Of a stretch of DNA of 64,000 nucleotides, positions 1 to 10,771 are shown piece by piece. A model generated the notes under the pieces. The model was given only the letters and a program-made list of their open reading frames with translations. It did not search any database and had not been told where the DNA came from. Source of the DNA: Mesodorylaimus sp. YZB2_4 (lineage: Eukaryota > Nematoda > Enoplea > Dorylaimida > Dorylaimidae). How positions within the stretch are numbered: position 1 is the stretch's first letter; each line of letters begins with the position of its first letter. The DNA lies in assembly GCA_030248295.1 (NCBI GenBank), contig JASANH010000715.1:124001-188000 (forward strand). Reading direction: 5' to 3'. Made by a program: the position numbers and the translations under genes.

Positions 1-606
1 AAATCGCTCGATGCGCCCAGAAAACGCGATGATAATTCTAAATCTTGCAAACGTAAAATGACCAGGGCATTGCGATGATATCTTCTGAAAAGAAAGTCTT
101 TTTGAAAAAACCGTCAAGAAACTTGTGGCAAGATAATTTGTAGAAACTCTAAAAAACGTTTAGTAGTTGCTAAAAGCTACAAATCGCTGTGCTTTTATTC
201 GCGAAGGTAGATGAAACAAATTATCGAAAAAATACGAAACGTACTCTTCGTCCTTTTTCGGTCTTTTACAAACGCACCAAAATTTCCCTCCGAAATCGAT
301 ATATAAATCATCGGACATTGTGTACACGATTCGTCCAATCACAATTCGACCTTTCGGATCGCCGATTTGCATTAATTTCGAATTCCGTAGCAATGTCGCA
401 AATGGCGGATCTTGCGTTTGTTCTTTCACAGTAAAATCTACTTCTCCACCCGGACCAGTGGTTTTAATAAACGATTCTGATTCTGAGGATGATGCGGTTG
501 TCGACGACGAGAGACGAAATAACGAAATCGGTGGCATGAATTTTGACCGAAAGGAAGAATTAACTGCAAATTGAATGGATGATCGTGAAAGTATCGATAA
601 AATCAT
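1..606 (-). CDS. MRPS28: Mitochondrial ribosomal protein mS28 (MRPS28), 5' part
   Basis: Small-subunit mitoribosome protein. Exon 1 is 606..245, starting at an ATG, and exon 2 is 84..1 and continues off the window. The intron 244..85 has donor GA|GTACGT and acceptor CTTTTCAG|A, and the codon phase (2) joins correctly. The first ~45 residues are rich in Ser, Arg and Phe and poor in acidic residues, as expected of a mitochondrial presequence. Then come VIGRIV, DDLYIDFGGKFWCVCKRP and, after the splice, a stretch ending LRLQDLELSSRFLGASSD. These are the conserved blocks of animal MRPS28. An unspliced reading would end in an unrelated tail (SYFFDNLFHL), which argues that the intron is real. Only the C-terminal end is missing. 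Confidence 0.93.
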
Positions 607-1008
607 AGTTTCAGCGCGAATCAGCCTGGTTCAGATTGAGTTTTTCGAATTTGGATATTGCTTCGGTGAAAAATGCGAATGAGTTAAGATTGATTGCGAT
701 ACAGAGTGAGATCCCTCAGTTTAGCGCTCGCAGCAGACAAAAGAGCTGTACAGCGGAAAAGAGCGCGAGATTCAATTTTTATTTCTTGTTGAACAAAATT
801 TTAGGGAAAATACAGTGCTGACCTATTTTTTGCTGTCACAAAAAGAATTTTGAAGAGGAGCCTCGACATTTTCATGTCTGAGCTCTGAATATCAACTTCG
901 TCGAGGTCAGCAACCTGTGGATGGGAGGAAGGATGTGAATTTGTGGCGTGAGAGCAGTATTGTTGCCAACTGCATTACGAAACCTGAGATTCCGCCCCTG
1001 AATCCTTC
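607..1008. other. Intergenic, upstream of MRPS28
   Basis: No ATG-initiated gene is recognised. An open frame on the plus strand from about 636 to 818 lacks an ATG and has no recognisable motif. The stretch may contain the MRPS28 promoter, but no TATA box is evident. Confidence 0.4.
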
Positions 1009-1215
1009 CGCGATTGAACGCTTCGCTTGGCCGCTGGTTTTTTGTGGATGTGTCAATGCTACTGTAGCTCAGTACTCTGATACAACACTGGTGACGCGAG
1101 TTCGACTCCCACCCAGGGCAAAAATTTTTGATTATATACCAGCCAGCATCTCTGGAGTCCATACCGCTTATTTTTTCAGATTTTACATGTGCTTATTGTG
1201 CGACATCAAGATCAG
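1009..1215 (+). repeat. tRNA-like dispersed repeat, copy A
   Basis: Contains a degenerate A-box-like stretch (GTAGCTCAGTACTCTG) and a B-box-like GAGTTCGACTCCCAC, followed by AGGGCAAAAATTTTTGAT. The same order recurs at 2712..2934. The copies share the downstream TTTTTTCAGATTTTAC and GTGCGACATCAAGATCAGT, so both carry the same splice-acceptor-like segment. It is either a tRNA-derived SINE or a partial tandem duplication of the intron/exon boundary of the downstream gene. It cannot fold into a full tRNA. Confidence 0.6.
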
Positions 1216-1305
1216 TTAGAGTCGGGTGATTATCTGAAGCTTAATTTTACCCCTATGCTTATCATGTATAAAGTGATGTAACATGCCAAAGTCAGTTTCA
1301 GTTCA

Positions 1306-1620
1306 TATCTCCCGTCACGTACAGTCTATCCTTCCACAGACTGTACTTGCCACGCTTTTTCATTCTTGAGTAAAATGTGGTTTCAGATATATGTATCTTT
1401 TTACGACTTTTCAAACAATCTCCAAAACTTTTTTAACTTTTTCATCCTCCTCTCCAGGCATATACTTGCAGTTTTTAGTTCAATCTCTTTGCATGTACAG
1501 TACAGTAAATCCTTTCACAGGCTGTAATTGCTTGATATCTTCATTCTTGAGTGAAATATGGTTTCAGATCTATATAGGTATGTGCTGTATTTTTACAACT
1601 TATTAAAGATTTTTCAGAAC
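1306..1620 (+). repeat. Diverged direct duplication (~175-bp offset)
   Basis: Two units share, in order, a CACAGRCTGTA block, TTCATTCTTGAGT, AAATRTGGTTTCAGAT and a TTTTTACRACTT stretch, at about 1306-1430 and 1481-1610. The core TAAAATAYRGTTTCAGAT also occurs in the tandem repeat at 57.7-58.06 kb, so this is a dispersed family. Confidence 0.6.
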
Positions 1621-2711
1621 TTTTCTCACTTTTGCGGCCACTAGCCATAATGCCGGGCATAGCAAAAATGACTTCATAAACCTATGCTCCCTATGCTTAG
1701 CATTGTTTGCGCACTGTTTTTTTTCAAGCAAGCTGAATGGACAAATATTCTGTTCATGTTTATGCCCTTACGTCCTTGCTTATTTGCACACACTTTGAAC
1801 GGGATATAGAAAGGGGATGGTGTGTTCATTGTCGTACAAGACACGCCTATCAGAGGCCCCATTCTCCACGTACCCCCTATGTTCTACACGCCCCCCCCCG
1901 TGTCATTCGATGCAGTGCTGGTTGGAATGGTAATTCTATACACGTCTTCCAAACCAGTATCCAAACGCCGACTAAGGCCATCCATTGCCCTTTTCTGTTA
2001 TTGTCGGCCTTTCGCCAGTCCGATGCTCGCGCGTATCACCGAGGCCGTCATACATTGACTGGTGACTGTGCACACATCGGCCTCCTCTACACTGCATATA
2101 CCGACTGGCTGAGGTGACAAACGGGCCTTGTTGTAAATGGATCTCAGAATTATTTTCAATTATTTTACTTTTTTTATTATTTTCGAGACGATTTTTGGTT
2201 ACGATGATGATACTGTCGCTAAAACCAAAACGCCAGGTAATCAAATAAAATAGTGTGGGAAAATATCTAGTCATTGAAAAAATACAACAGTTTGCTATTC
2301 ACTTTCTAAATTGCACTTTACACTGAAGATTCTGATAGCTAGTTTTGTTTTTCTGTTAGCCGTGCTTTCCACACTATTTCATAGCAAACTTTAAAGAAAT
2401 TATGACAGTTAGAGGCGGGAATTTATCTGTTTTTGTGGCTTAAGTAACATGCTTAAATCTCATGCTCTCAGCCTTGCCTTGTAAAGAAAATCAGTTCAGA
2501 AGCTTCAAGCGGCACGGCTAATGGAAGAAATCATAAAAATTCAGATATGGCATCAGAGGATGAGTAATTATAAAAAAGGTCACTTGCTATATTAATCTTA
2601 GCAGCACGTGACTGATCGATAAAAATATTCGGTGTTTTCTAAACTGTGGTTAAACTTTTTCTCATTAATCATCATATGCCATATCACAGCCAGAAAACCA
2701 TTCTAAACGCT
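1621..2711. other. Intergenic, no gene seen
   Basis: Stop-rich on both strands. Open frames at 1737-2117 have no recognisable domain and no splice context. A first exon (signal peptide) for the cysteine-rich gene at 2891 may lie here but I could not identify it. Confidence 0.35.
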
Positions 2712-2934
2712 CTGAATTGAACGCATGGCTTGGCTTTGCCACTGTTATTTTGCATGTAGTCAATGCTACTATTGCTTAGTACACTGTACTCTGGCACAAC
2801 TCTGGTGACGCGTGTTCGATTCCAGCCCAGGGCAAAAATTTTTGATAATCATCACTGGCTTTTTTGCAATTTATTCTCTTATTTTTTCAGATTTTACTTG
2901 TGCTCATTGTGCGACATCAAGATCAGTCACTAAT
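2712..2934 (+). repeat. tRNA-like dispersed repeat, copy B
   Basis: Second copy of the 1009..1215 repeat, same orientation. Its B-box-like TGTTCGATTCCAGCCC is followed by AGGGCAAAAATTTTTGAT. Its right end overlaps the splice acceptor and the first ~44 bases of the exon at 2891. Confidence 0.6.
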
Positions 2935-3426
2935 CAGCGAGAAGTCGTACAGGCGTTGGAACAATTTTTGGACGTACGGGGTGGTGTTCATTTTCCTTAC
3001 GATGCTATTGATCCAAATTGCAACAGGCCAAGAAATATTTCGGCTATCAAATACAGGCGAACATGCATGTCCGATTTTTGTTATTCAATCACATTTAGAG
3101 ACAATCAAGGTAAAAAATTTCGAAGTTTGCGCCAAAAATTACGCAGCTGTAAAATACCGCGAAATTGCTGGAAATTTAACTTTATCTGAATTCTAGGTAC
3201 CCCTTTAACACTACGGGGATGCGCCGAATATTATATTGCTGTTGCCAGTTTAAAAACGAGCTATTGTAAAAAATTACCAACCAGTCTAGACGTTGTGGAA
3301 TGCGTATGTAAAGGCGGTGATTCGTGTTCATCCTCGTCATCGTCAAGCATGACTGGAACTTTTTCATTAAATCATATTCTCATGGTTTTCTTCATTCTTT
3401 TCACATTAAGACCACTATGGCAGTGA
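2891..3426 (+). CDS. Small cysteine-rich surface protein, ET-module/Ly6-like, GPI-type tail (3' exons)
   Basis: Two exons, 2891..3109 and 3197..3426, with acceptors TTTTTTCAG and GAATTCTAG and donor CAAG|GTAAAA. The phases (1 in, 1 out) are consistent. The product has a CxxC near the start, RTCMSDFCYSITF, then RGCAEYY, CKK, VECVCKGGDSC, a Ser run and a hydrophobic end (ILMVFFILFTL). Spaced cysteines with a GC step and a terminal CxC..D.C are typical of nematode ET modules and more loosely of Ly6/uPAR three-finger proteins. Ser-rich spacer plus hydrophobic tail suggests GPI anchoring at the cell surface. The first exon with the signal peptide was not found. The family assignment is by cysteine pattern only. 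Confidence 0.62.
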
Positions 3427-5437
3427 AAACTCGACAGAAACATTTTCTGGATTTCACATAAAATTTGCTCGAATTTCAATAATTTTTTGGTAAACAAAAT
3501 TTACCAATGATTCAGTTCGAAAAATGCCTTTGTCTACATTTTTGTGTTGCACAAATTAATAATCGTCTTAGTTTTCTTGAAGAATTTTAAGATTCTGCGA
3601 ATTATTTTTTGTGAAAGTGCCTTGCCTTTGAAAATGTTATAAGTTCTGCGTATTTTTTCTGGTTTTATTACTAAAAATGCATTGAAAGTAGAGCTTCAGC
3701 CCTTGAGCACTATCGATGCAGAGTAGTGCACTTTAATTCAATAGTTTCCAGTATTTCATGCATGGTCAGTTTTGAATAGAATGGCTACCAGAATAAATAC
3801 AATAATGGACCGGATTCCGGTTCTACCTATTTTGTGAGGAGACAAGTTTGGATTCGTGCCATTAGACCTGGATTTCGTTGCTGTTTTGAAGGAAATGATT
3901 GGAAATTTTCGTGAAATGACCACAGCTCTGCTCTGTAACGCAATTTAGCGCCGAAACTGGAAAAACGATTTCGCGCAATTTTAATTAGTTTTGCTGCTTA
4001 CCTCAAATTTAAATTCAAAATATCTTTATAATTTAAAGTTTTGGTTGTGCAAAAAGGGTTTTTCTCTGAGTTCTGATCATTCATGGATCTCATTTCGTGG
4101 CATTTTTTCTGCTCGATAGGATAGGCTACCGTATACTTGGTTTTTATTTTTATCTGATGTGAAACGACGCCAGACCCTGTAATTTCTGGTAAAAATTGAG
4201 GGGCTCCATCAATTTGACGCTAAAAGTTATTAAAAAGTTCTGCCTGACATAAACATTGCAGCGGTCTGTTTTACGTATTGAGCTATATCTGCAACAAGAG
4301 CACAAAATTCGAATTTCAGATTTTGGCGGGAATATCTCACAAATTGTGAGAGCTCACAGTTTTAAAAAGCGATTGAAAAAGTATCGACTTGCGTTGATTT
4401 TGGTATGTTTTAGATCAACGAATCGATGGATAGGGTAATACTCCTGCGAGCAATATCACCAGAGGCCCTCATTTTTAAATTTTTTCGAAGATGGTGAAAA
4501 AAAGCGTTCACTTTTGCATCGCGATATACCCATTGGGTGCTCACAAATCAGCGCAGAAACTAATAAGTGGGAACTTTTACCTGCGGCCTCACAGATAGCC
4601 AACGTAAGAAAAAAGCAATCCATTTTGTTGTGCGGTTGTCATTCAAACTGCAACATTGCAGAAATTTAAAATTCGCGCGCTTCGCTGGTGGGCCCACATA
4701 CTTCCTATAACAGAGTGCGCGGATACTGATCGTGAGTGCGATAAACTTGTTTTTTTGGCATTGTTAGCGTGGAAGTGCAGAATTCCCACCTCCCTCACTG
4801 TAATTAGATCAGAGTATCTGTATGTTTCTTGTGCAAATTTTGCCTCTGAACGCTGGTCACGTTGTTTTTACTAGCAACAGCTAAAGGCGCCTGCAGGTAC
4901 TTCGATGACACTCCTTCCCAAGTGATCTTAAAGTACCTAAGTTTTTGAATTCCCGCCATGTCCATTCGCAGGGGTGAGGCTCTGATTTTTCTACCAGCGT
5001 TTCACTGAGTTCATACAGAAATGCATTCATGAACCTGCGAGCCATTGCGGAGAAATTTGCGGCAGTTTGAAAGTCAGATACGAGTATTACCCACCGACTC
5101 CGTCAACGCTCTGTGAAGTTGTAAAAGTGCCAACATTTCCTGATGGTTTAGCCAGAATTTAGACAGGTCTGGAAGCCACTACCAATGGGGCATCCATAAA
5201 GACGTCCACCCTTGCCCGGGGGGAGGCTGCTGCCAAGTGGACGTCCGCTTCTTAAAATTGGCGTGAGATGTCTCGAAAAATAGCACAATAATCAGTAGTT
5301 TAACCGTCGATCCAAAGACTCCTCGTCCGATAACTCAGATCGATTATAGTTCAGGTACCCAAAGCATTTTTATCTTTCAGATTTTTTTTTCTGAGGCTGA
5401 TAAAACGATTTTAGTGCTGCTGCCAGTGTTTTCGCCG
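3427..5437. other. Intergenic, no gene seen
   Basis: AT-rich sequence without a convincing exon. The longest frames (4256-4438, 4656-4874) show no domain and no splice context. Around 5200-5250 two GACGTCCAC-type words face each other. No recognised RNA gene. Confidence 0.4.
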
Positions 5438-5524
5438 CTCAAATCAGGTGCCTTGTGTGCAACTGATCGCCTTGTACGTTGTGTGCTTGTATAACAGATG
5501 ACCATGCAAGGCACCTGATTTGAG
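5438..5524. repeat. Perfect 18-bp inverted repeat (hairpin)
   Basis: Arm 5438..5455 is the exact reverse complement of 5507..5524 (core CAAATCAGGTGCCTTG), with a 51-base spacer. It looks like a small fold-back element. No terminator or RNA gene function is implied. Confidence 0.75.
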
Positions 5525-5734
5525 CAAGAGCCTTCGCAGGCGCAGGAGAGCAGGTCAGCCATGTACCATGCTTCCTAGCACCCTCAAAAACCTCAGAAAC
5601 CTGATCAAATTTCAAGGTGCTCCTCAAGATCCACAAAGCCGACTAAAATTACTAGAAATTTCTGGAATCTCTTCAAAAATCAAAAAGTGTGATTGCTTAT
5701 TGATTGCTCAAAAAATTACCAGTATTTGACATGG

Positions 5735-5945
5735 TCCGATCCGAAACTTATCCGATCCAGTCGTGACCGACTGGTTGACGTTCCCAGCCAGAGGGGCCCG
5801 ATACTGCCGCCTACTCGCCATGGTCCACTTGCGACATGGCTACATTATTCGTTCCGTCACTGGGATGTCAGCATCGACCGATCCGACACTATAGGCCTGG
5901 ATTCCATCCTGATCTGATCTGGCCGATCCGCTTCAATAATCCGCT
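5735..5945. repeat. GATCCG-rich degenerate repeat
   Basis: Dense in CCGATCCG / GATCTGATC words. Similar GATCCG- or GATCGGGTC-rich stretches occur at 24.09-24.16 kb and 49.37-49.64 kb, so this is a dispersed low-complexity family. Confidence 0.55.
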
Positions 5946-6765
5946 TGACGCCATTGGCTCCACGCCCTCAACAACCAGCACTGTTCGCTGTCACTGTCAA
6001 TGATCAATCCAAAATATTCGGAAGAACTAACCTGCACCAATTTGGGAGAAAAATTGTGATTTTTAGAATTACATCGTGGATATTCTTATTTGCAAGCAGA
6101 AACAGTGCGACAAATTTTAGCTGCCTATTCGACTGATGCAGCAATCGGATTGGATTGAACCGATCCACCCCATCATTCCAGCACAGCTGATCGATCGATG
6201 ATGGGAGCCATGCTATTTCGGAGTGAAGATGTGCTATTCGGGGGGGGGGGGGGGCTGAGGGAGTCAAGGCAACGCGTTTTTTTTGGTGGGCGGTCTTTCA
6301 TGGATGGTCCCCAAGTGTAAAGACGGTGTGTAAAGTGGTGGTGGTGGAGGAATTTTCTTCTGCTCCTTCTTCCCTGGGATATCGATTATTAGCTCGGTGA
6401 TATCGATCGACCCTTTATCAGTTTCCAGCGAAAATATGAGACTGAAAAATCCAAAATTTTTTCAAAAATGAAGGAGCGTCGAATGCTTTTTAAAATTTCA
6501 ACCATTAATTTAAAATCTTGATTAATCGACCCGTGAACATTTATCTCTGACATTTTTCTCTTCCAAATCCTGGAAAACTGTGCCTTGGCTGGCCCCTACA
6601 GTTCAAAAAATTTATCAGCAATCATGACTAGGACTGTATTATGAAAATTTTTTACTTTCGAGAACATTGAACCAAAATTTTATCAAGTAGCAAAAACAGT
6701 GTTAAATATGATAATCAAACGTATCACAAAATCAAAAAAAAAAAAAAATTCTATCATCAAAAATC
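5946..6765. other. Intergenic with G homopolymer
   Basis: No gene is seen. A run of about 14 G at 6241-6254 and the TGG repeats near 6338 are low complexity. This is the 3' flank of the elongase at 6766. Confidence 0.4.
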
Positions 6766-7692
6766 TCATTGCACCTTCTTTGCTTCTCCATTTTGGCCAA
6801 TTCGACCATTTTCCACTTTCTCTTTATTTTTTCCAACCTCACCATTTTGAATTTGTTGATTTTGCATTTGAAATTTCTTTTGATGCTGTTGATATCGATT
6901 ACCCTTCTTTAAATAGACATCATAGAAGAATTGAGCAAATAATAAGAAATAACTGAAATAAATAGCGAAAGAAAAATATAAATTTTCGTCCGTTTGTTGA
7001 CAAAATTGGCCCTTAGACTTGGTATAATAAGCTTGGAATGCCACAGCGCAGCCGACGATCATTTGTGTCAGTTGCATAGTCGTAATTGACATGGGTATCC
7101 ATTTTGGGAAACGCCATCCGCACGACCTGAGGGCGTAATAAGAGTACATGAAAGCGTGCACGTGATAGTTCATCCAAATGAACCAACGACCAGCCGCTGT
7201 GTGGTCCTTGTACGCGTGCCAGGTGTAAACCAGCACGGTGATATGATGGTACCAGTGCAAAAAGATTAGTGACTTCTTTCGCAACACAATAAATATGGTA
7301 TCGATTAATTCTAATGCTTTACTAAAAACGAATAATTGCGTCCAGAAACCCGATGTCATAATATATTCGTATCCACCAGTGCACACGCTGTATTCGAACC
7401 CGTGCTTGCTCAGCACGTATATGAACTCTGGTGACATACGCAGTGCGCCCATGATGCTGAACACGGCCAGGATCGCATTCCAAACGGTCAGCAATGTGTC
7501 CAGTTCGAAGGCTGATCGACGAGACATGACTTTTTGGCCGAAATATATGCAAATGGCGTAGACGAGGCTGAGGGTGAGCGAATGGTACCAGTTTTCTTGC
7601 ATCCATTGAGTGGATGGCACCGGAGTGAAGCCCTCTTCGAATGGGAGCAGGAGGGAATAGTTGTACAGTTCGTCTCTTGGTGGTGCTGCCAT
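6766..7692 (-). CDS. ELOVL6-type very-long-chain fatty acid elongase (paralogue A)
   Basis: Endoplasmic-reticulum 3-ketoacyl-CoA synthase that condenses malonyl-CoA with an acyl-CoA. The 308-residue single-exon product has the family signatures: KALELIDT (125-132), the histidine box HWYHH (146-150), NYHVHAFMYSYYAL (175-188) and TMQLTQM (205-211), with several hydrophobic membrane segments. HxxHH plus the NxxHxxMYxYY motif and the N-terminal YNYSLLLPFE match the ELOVL3/6 branch, which includes C. elegans elo-3/5/6. The C-terminus is Lys/Gln/Asn-rich; a LKKGN stretch precedes it. The start ATG is at 7692 and the length is normal for the family. Absence of introns is unusual for this family in animals and suggests an ancient retrocopy. 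A close tandem paralogue lies at 13257-14150. Confidence 0.95.
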   Translation of the reverse strand: MAAPPRDELYNYSLLLPFEEGFTPVPSTQWMQENWYHSLTLSLVYAICIYFGQKVMSRRSAFELDTLLTVWNAILAVFSIMGALRMSPEFIYVLSKHGFEYSVCTGGYEYIMTSGFWTQLFVFSKALELIDTIFIVLRKKSLIFLHWYHHITVLVYTWHAYKDHTAAGRWFIWMNYHVHAFMYSYYALRSCGWRFPKWIPMSITTMQLTQMIVGCAVAFQAYYTKSKGQFCQQTDENLYFSFAIYFSYFLLFAQFFYDVYLKKGNRYQQHQKKFQMQNQQIQNGEVGKNKEKVENGRIGQNGEAKKVQ

Positions 7693-7712
7693 ATTTGGTC
7701 GAGTTCGGATGC

Positions 7713-7768
7713 TTCGATCAGTGATCAGATGCAGGTGATCAATGATCAGGCGAGTGATTAGTGATCAC
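7713..7768. repeat. TGATCA/TGATTAG clustered motif upstream of elongase A
   Basis: Within 25-75 bases upstream of the elongase ATG the words TGATCAG, TGATCAAT, TGATCAGG and TGATTAGTGATCAC follow each other. They could be a 5'UTR microsatellite or clustered protein-binding sites. No function is established. Confidence 0.5.
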
Positions 7769-8799
7769 ACCTCGCAAATTGGTGGTCAAAGTAGCTTGAT
7801 CCACTTGAACTGCGACGACGTAGCTTTGACTGGGATCTTTGCAAACCGACTGATAAGTGACGGACGAGGCGGTTTATAACGGCTGTCAATCTATCGAGGA
7901 CGTCGGCTGAAGTTGGGATATGAGATAAGAAAATATGAAAAAAGTATGTCAATAAAACACCAATTCCTTCGCACTGCTCCCTTTGTCCAGGACAAGATGG
8001 ATTATGCACGCGATGATGGCCTGATACTCGCCGTTGATAGAACCTGCTAGAATGCCATGCGCACGTGAACACAGCACCTGCACCTTGTCCAGTGCACGTG
8101 ATCAAGGCCTATGTATGTTCAAATATCACTGCCCCCATTCAGCCGCGCCACGAAGCGGCAGACTGTGATTAATTCTCACGCCATATTTTATAAAAAGCTA
8201 GGCTAACAGAAGCCCGAGCAAAGTTGGCAAAAGGTTGAGCCATCTGTGTTTTAATAGAACACGCTCTTTCCAGCCCATTCGTCCAAGCAGCAGTGCACTT
8301 GCACTTTAGTACACGCACGTGGACTCCAGACTCGCCACTCCTTATCTTTCAGGATATGGAAGACTCTAGACTCTAAAAGCGAAATTTGTCCCGTAGACAC
8401 CACAAAAAGAGTATTCTTTTCCAAACTTCAAACGCCTGACGAGCCTAAAATAAGAAATAGCCAGAAACGCGAGGACAAAGGACGATTTAGTTGCGGTGAG
8501 CTTTGCGCACCCTATAAAAAAGTTTATAGCGCAGATACTGGGATCTAAGCTAGTTTATATACACTACGTAGAAATAGCACCAAAAAACCAAGAAATCAGC
8601 GTTAAAAGAGCAACTAGGAACCGACATTATAAACCAAATCTCACTTGTTAGTTGGACAACACAGCTGTTTTGCCAGGCGCCAGGCTCGAGGAACTGGGAT
8701 ACTGAAGAGGTTTACCAACTCTCTGTTTGAAAAATAAAAGGCGGAAGAAAAAGCAACGTTTCAGCGTCAGAATAACGATGATTTCTAGTATGTTCACAA
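7769..8799. other. Upstream flank of elongase A
   Basis: No gene is recognised. The minus-strand frame 8105-7758 has no domain. Probably contains the elongase promoter, but no TATA box is evident near the gene. Confidence 0.35.
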
Positions 8800-9083
8800 G
8801 CCTCGCACATTGCAAAATTTGAATTTCCCGCCGCCAAGCCGCCTATGCCAGCTCTAAAAGTCGCGCAATGCAAAGCCTGTTTTTCGTGCAAAGTCAACAA
8901 CTATTGGCCTCTTTTTTTGTAAGTACAGCGATAAATTAAAATTATAAAGCAATGGAATATCCACAGAACACAGAATTTCGGCGAGACAACCAGCGCAGGA
9001 TTTGAAATGAGACACTTTTTATCTATGTAAAACTGGCATAGGCCGCTTATAGCGGGAAATTCAAATCTTGCAATGTGTGAGGC
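8800..9083. mobile_element. MITE-like element with ~50-bp terminal inverted repeats
   Basis: Left arm 8800..8851 (GCCTCGCACATTGC, TTTGAATTTCCCGC, CGCCTATGCCAG) pairs with the right arm 9032..9083 read in reverse complement (GGCCTCACACATTGC, TTTGAATTTCCCGC, GGCCTATGCCAG). About 180 bases lie between and have no coding capacity. The arms contain the TTTGAATTTCCCGCC word shared with the larger fold-backs at 16.15 and 62.14 kb. Confidence 0.75.
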
Positions 9084-9312
9084 CGGTGAAATGGACTAAA
9101 ATGTGCATTTTGCAGCACCATCAGCGAGATCTGTGGCGGAGAACACCTTGTTCGGTTGCTCAGCATGATGTGCATCTGACAATGCACCACCATGTAGTTT
9201 TCTTCCTCTGCCAAAACAGATAGCTATTCTTGTTTCAGGTTCCTTCATTGGTTCTACGCATTTGATTTTAGCTCATCAATTATGAATGTTACCCACACAT
9301 AAAAAAAGTCTT

Positions 9313-9384
9313 TCAATGCCGGGAATCGAACCAGGGCCACGTGGGTGAAAGCCACGAATCCTAGCCACATTAGACCACATGGGA
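9313..9384 (-). tRNA. tRNA-Glu(TTC)-like sequence, probably a pseudogene
   Basis: On the minus strand it reads TCCCATGTGGTCTAATGTGG, GGATTCGTGG, CTTTCAC with anticodon TTC, then GGTTCGATTCCCGG. These are the A box, anticodon loop and B box of eukaryotic tRNA-Glu. The 3' acceptor strand pairs only partly with TCCCATG (two mismatches) and the D region has an insertion. It is therefore a decayed gene or a tRNA-derived repeat. Confidence 0.6.
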
Positions 9385-10771
9385 CACAAAGTTGAGGTGA
9401 CCAAAGTAGGACACCGGTGTGCAAGAGGCATCAGAGATTCGGGTTTTACAGTGTTATAAAGCGACTATTGTAAAGGGATAAATCTTACTGGGGCGCTTGT
9501 TCAGCAGCTCTATGCAAGATTTGAACTGTAAATGTCTCTGTGCCTCTTTTTTTAGCAGATAAAATGTGGTCTCACTGATCACAACCAATAGAGGAGCCAA
9601 AAATCAAACAAAATATTCAGACAAGTCAGGGATTTTTCGAATAATTGCCACCTTTAGAACTTCTTTTGGGCCTGAGGCTGCGGTCTGGCAGAAGCACGAA
9701 TGCAGAAAATGAAAAAAAACGGTTTTTTTAAAAATGCATCCAAAAAGTGCGAGTCCATGAATTTGCAGCAATATCTGGTCCTGGTGAATTAATAGGAATG
9801 ACTACATTATTTCCGGAAATAGCTGAGAAAACAACGCATGTTGAACAAAAAACACATGACCAAATGTGAACAAAAGATACGACGAGGTCAGAGAAAGACC
9901 AAGCAGTATGACTGACGTCATTTGGGTCTTTTCTGGGTCACTAAATAGTATATTAGGGAATTGAAAAACCAAGCTGACATTAACGAGGTAGTCACCACCA
10001 CAATTACGATGTGCGGTTGCGGGTGCAGCAAGAGTGCTTGGTATCAAATTTATAAGTCTTCGCGAGCTGAATGATAGGAAATGGTATATTTTAATGGACA
10101 ATTTTGGCTGTGCTTGCAGTTGTGTCGACCATGCCTCGCAGAAATCAGATCGTGGCATATTCGATGCAGCTGCAGTCATGCTGATTATCGGCTGCTACTG
10201 TACCTGTCATAGGAAAAGGCTTGTATAGTTGACATGCATGAAATAAGTGCTGCATAATTCTGTAAAATAGGTACTTATGTCATTGAAAAAATTATTTTGT
10301 ATATCTCAATTATTTGGAACTTTCACTTCAGCATGGAGCTTACCATTCTTCAAGATGCATCCCCAAATTTTGTATTCCACATCCCATTCACCATAGCTGT
10401 ATATCGTATTACTGTAGACAGTTATCAGCAGTGCCATTGACCTACCCAGCCATCCGCTCTTGGAAACTACAGTGAGGGTTAGGTGGCAGCCCAAAATTTT
10501 GATTCTGCGATGTGGAGTTGGAAATTATTTTCTTGACACATTTTTGTTTAGCCGCACTAATTCTAGAGAAAGAGGTATTGCTGGAGGCGGTGAAAGATGG
10601 CATTCGGTCATTCTACAGGATTAAGGGGATTGTGCTTGGGGGAGGGGGGGATTAACGAGGACGACATTTTTGAACGCATTTTCACTAAGAATGGCTGGCG
10701 TGATAATACTGTTTTGGCACACTCAACACACTAGTCTTATTGGACACGACAATAGAAGCCGTCACTCGCAA
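9385..10771. other. Intergenic, no convincing gene
   Basis: A minus-strand frame at 10494-10306 and another at 10179-9802 are open, but they lack an assigned domain, signal or splice partners. A GGGGGAGGGGGGG tract lies near 10640. Confidence 0.35.

Noticed and set aside
872-1219. Open frames on both strands around 0.9-1.2 kb
   Set aside because: They lie over the tRNA-like repeat and have no domain or splice context.
1737-2274. Three overlapping open frames on both strands
   Set aside because: No signal peptide, domain or compatible splice sites; mutually exclusive frames without homology.
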